From assembly GCA_030148165.1 (NCBI GenBank), contig JASBTZ010000003.1, positions 310,001 through 374,000 on the forward strand: a stretch of 64,000 nt of DNA. The letters run 5' to 3'. This DNA is from Bacteroidota bacterium. GTDB taxonomy: Bacteria > Bacteroidota > Bacteroidia > Flavobacteriales_D > Crocinitomicaceae. Of this stretch, positions 61,914 to 64,000 are shown piece after piece. The notes under the pieces are model-generated. The model did not search any database. It saw only the letters and a list, made by a program, of their open reading frames with translations, and was not told where the DNA came from. How positions within the stretch are numbered: position 1 is the first letter of the stretch; the number at the start of each line of letters is the position of its first letter. The position numbers were made by a program, and so were the translations under genes.

Positions 61914-61942
61914 TAGTGTTGCAGTAATGCAAAAAGTTCTTT

Positions 61943-62342
61943 GGGGTCGTTTTTGGATTTGACAGCGTTGAAAGTTGTTAAGTGTAAGCATGTCGAGCCA
62001 TGTGGTGAGTCTCGTTAAACTCTGGTCACAAACGATAATTGACAATACGTCATTTAACCTCGCAGCTTAATAAACCGAGTGTTTATAGGCCTAATTCCAG
62101 CTGAAGTATAGTAAGCGGAACGAGTCTCCTCTCCTGTTCTCTACCTGTTAGAATGGGAATCAGAGGGATCATCTTATCAGGTTAGCATCTGCGATGCTTC
62201 TAAGCAGGTGTGAAGCTTTAGAAGCTAAGCACAGTTTTGGGTGTCTTTGTCCGGGCCTGTGTCGAAAACCAATCAGAGACTAAGCATGTAGAAGCCTTAC
62301 CGGCTCAGCGTTTGGACGAGGGTTCGAATCCCTCCGACTCCA
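61943..62342 (+). ncRNA. ssrA: Transfer-messenger RNA (tmRNA)
   Basis: 5' GGGGTCGTTTTTGGATTTGACAGCG, 3' GGTTCGAATCCCTCCGACTCCA; 7-bp acceptor pairing; tag ORF ending GCA GCT TAA at 62062-62070. Confidence 0.96.
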
Positions 62343-62350
62343 CTCTGATC

Positions 62351-62385
62351 AAAGCACCAGCCGAAAGGCTCGGTGCTTTTTTTAT
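62351..62385 (+). terminator. ssrA terminator
   Basis: AAAGCACC-AGCC-GAAA-GGCT-C-GGTGCTTTTTTT. Confidence 0.9.
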
Positions 62386-62463
62386 GGCGCGACTCTGAGC
62401 TTGCTCAAGGGAGGGCAATAAAAAAGCACCGAAAGCAGCGAAGCTGATGGTGCTTTGATCCAC

Positions 62464-62510
62464 TGCACGTTAGTTTTTAGGGATCATGACCGAAGGGAGT
62501 AATCCTTCAA
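62464..62510. repeat. Dispersed repeat copy A (TGCACGTTAGT..TAGGGA.CA.GACCGAA.GGAGTAATC)
   Basis: Near-identical to copy at 63729; partial third copy at 63058. Confidence 0.75.
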
Positions 62511-62570
62511 TAACATTCATTAACATTCTGATAAGATTATTGTCATTATCTTGACCGTAATAATCTGACC

Positions 62571-63050
62571 ATGAGAATACTACTACTTTGCGTCTTACTG
62601 GGTTCTAATTGCTTTGGACAAAAGGAATTTGAGATAAAGGATAAGACTTATAGTCTCGGATTATTTGCTCAAGCAAGTTTTGATTACAACCCAGTAGGAT
62701 TAGAAGTTGGCATTCAATATCAGAAACACTGGCTCAATATTGCTCTGGGTTATCTTCCAACTAGGTTTTCAGAAAATTATACCTTGGGAGTAGATTATAA
62801 TTATTTTCCAAATACTTATAAGAATAGATTCAATTTATTCTTTGACGCAAACATACTTTTCGTTTCTGGGTTCACGAGATGGTCAATGGATGAGTCGATA
62901 TCTGCTGTCGGTGGATTCGGATTTAACACCAATTTTTCTAAGCATTTGTTCTTCAAAACAAGTGTGCTCGGAGGATGGACTTATGAAATTGATGATACTA
63001 TGCCTTATCGAACTTTTCAATTCAGAATTGGCTTCGGCTATCGCTTTTAG
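62571..63050 (+). CDS. Small outer-membrane-like protein, hypothetical
   Basis: Signal peptide, beta-rich, terminal FRIGFGYRF. Confidence 0.6.
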   Translation: MRILLLCVLLGSNCFGQKEFEIKDKTYSLGLFAQASFDYNPVGLEVGIQYQKHWLNIALGYLPTRFSENYTLGVDYNYFPNTYKNRFNLFFDANILFVSGFTRWSMDESISAVGGFGFNTNFSKHLFFKTSVLGGWTYEIDDTMPYRTFQFRIGFGYRF

Positions 63051-63057
63051 CTCCAGC

Positions 63058-63084
63058 AAACACGACTGATGGTAGTAATCCAGA
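63058..63084. repeat. Dispersed repeat copy C (degenerate: AAACACGACTGATGGTAGTAATCCAGA)
   Basis: Matches the core ACACGACYGAWRGKAGTAATC of copies A and B. Confidence 0.5.
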
Positions 63085-63116
63085 CTTTTTCGTAAATTGC
63101 TGTAAACTACTATTAA

Positions 63117-63719
63117 TTGAAACAAATTTTTCTATCAATATGTGTTGTGATTGTCAGTGGCTCCTTTGCCCAGGAATCAGACGAAAAGACAAGACTCGGA
63201 GTTCAGATAATCGAGCAAGGACGCTTTTACTATGGGTGGGATAATTTAGGTCTTTCAATAACTCCACAAATAACCTTTACCAAAAAGAAACACCAATTTG
63301 AATTAGGACCAAGCTGGTTCGTTTTTAATGATCCAAGAGAGACAAAACTAGGAGCTTTCGGGGGCTATAGATTATATCCAAATGGATTTGAAAATCGCTT
63401 GAACACCGTACTTTCTCTAACGATGCCAATAAACTACTATAAGAGAGAGCCAACAAGCTACTCTCCCGCCTCATACATTCCATATCCCGATAGTGTAATT
63501 TCATTCAGTTATTTATCTACTACTTTACAATTTGGCTATGGAGTGAATGTTGCTGTAACTAAAAAGTTCTATTTGGCCTCCGATTTTAGCATGGGTTTTG
63601 GCAATATTTTCAGCAAAACAAGATACATTTCATCGCAGGAAGTTAATTACAGGACTAAAAGTGGCTATACTTTATCTTTATATTTTGTTTTCAGTCTATA
63701 TCTGGGCTTTAGGTTTTAA
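63117..63719 (+). CDS. Small outer-membrane-like protein, hypothetical (TTG start)
   Basis: Signal peptide MKQIFLSICVVIVSGSFAQ, beta-rich, terminal LYLGFRF. Confidence 0.6.
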   Translation: MKQIFLSICVVIVSGSFAQESDEKTRLGVQIIEQGRFYYGWDNLGLSITPQITFTKKKHQFELGPSWFVFNDPRETKLGAFGGYRLYPNGFENRLNTVLSLTMPINYYKREPTSYSPASYIPYPDSVISFSYLSTTLQFGYGVNVAVTKKFYLASDFSMGFGNIFSKTRYISSQEVNYRTKSGYTLSLYFVFSLYLGFRF

Positions 63720-63728
63720 GCAATCGCC

Positions 63729-63775
63729 TGCACGTTAGTCTCTAGGGAACACGACCGAAAGGAGTAATCACTCCA
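63729..63775. repeat. Dispersed repeat copy B
   Basis: TGCACGTTAGTCTCTAGGGAACACGACCGAAAGGAGTAATCACTCCA. Confidence 0.75.
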
Positions 63776-63817
63776 ACGCAGCGACTTGTGTTCACCTTTT
63801 TTCGTTAACTTGATACA

Positions 63818-64000
63818 GTGAAGCACCTGATTTTCATATCCTTGTTATTTATAATGTCCTTTCTTTCATCGTGCTGTTCTCACAACGATGAATTAGATGA
63901 TAAAGCGGTATTAGATCCTTTTGAAGTTACCATTCAAGAAATGGAAGATGATAATTGGAAAGAAATAGAGCTTCAAATTGACGAATCATATTGTTTTGCT
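63818..64000 (+). CDS. Lipoprotein, hypothetical (GTG start, 3' truncated by window edge)
   Basis: Open frame MKHLIFISLLFIMSFLSSCCSHNDELDDKAVLDPFEVTIQEMEDDNWKEIELQIDESYCFA with lipobox. Confidence 0.6.
   Translation, partial: MKHLIFISLLFIMSFLSSCCSHNDELDDKAVLDPFEVTIQEMEDDNWKEIELQIDESYCFA

Noticed and set aside
62464-63775. Interpretation of the repeats as integron attC sites
   Set aside because: CACGTTAG at one end is suggestive, but I cannot find the paired R''/L''...L'/R' arms (GTTRRRY/RYYYAAC) with proper symmetry, and no integrase is in the window.
1-64000. CRISPR arrays, prophage, IS elements, BGC
   Set aside because: No regularly spaced repeats, no transposase/integrase/phage structural motifs, and no biosynthetic core enzymes were seen.

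Overview
This 64 kb window looks like an ordinary, densely coded chromosomal segment of a Bacteroidota (Flavobacteriales-like) bacterium. Supporting signs are TAnnTTTG promoter boxes, T9SS C-terminal sorting domains, the YfhO, DUF1573 and S41 families, and gene starts with no Shine-Dalgarno. I find no CRISPR array, prophage or IS element. Recognisable housekeeping genes include mutL (3' part), two tandem rhomboids, tsaC/sua5, phr, hemB, fabG, rpsT, proS, clpB, carB, murQ, clpC, gyrA, rpsA, menE, smpB, recR, two tandem tRNA-Glu(TTC) genes and ssrA (tmRNA). A polysaccharide-type cluster (methyltransferase, glycosyltransferase, sulfotransferase, flippase, YfhO) lies at 33.8-40.8 kb. The most interesting signal is the 110-nt leader of rpsA (52464-52573). 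It contains three hairpins. Hairpins 2 and 3 each have a perfect 7-bp stem and a 13-nt loop, and the loops are perfectly complementary over 7 nt (AACCTAT / ATAGGTT). This is a strong kissing-loop candidate for a structured autoregulatory leader. Other leads are 5'-terminal hairpins on three stable or highly expressed transcripts, an rpsT mRNA whose 5' end is probably made by tRNA processing, predicted leaderless genes, a repeat/gene/repeat module array beside ssrA, an atypical tmRNA tag, a TPR gene remnant, and a TerB-like/ABC2 transporter with two secreted partners. All calls were made by eye; no database search was run.
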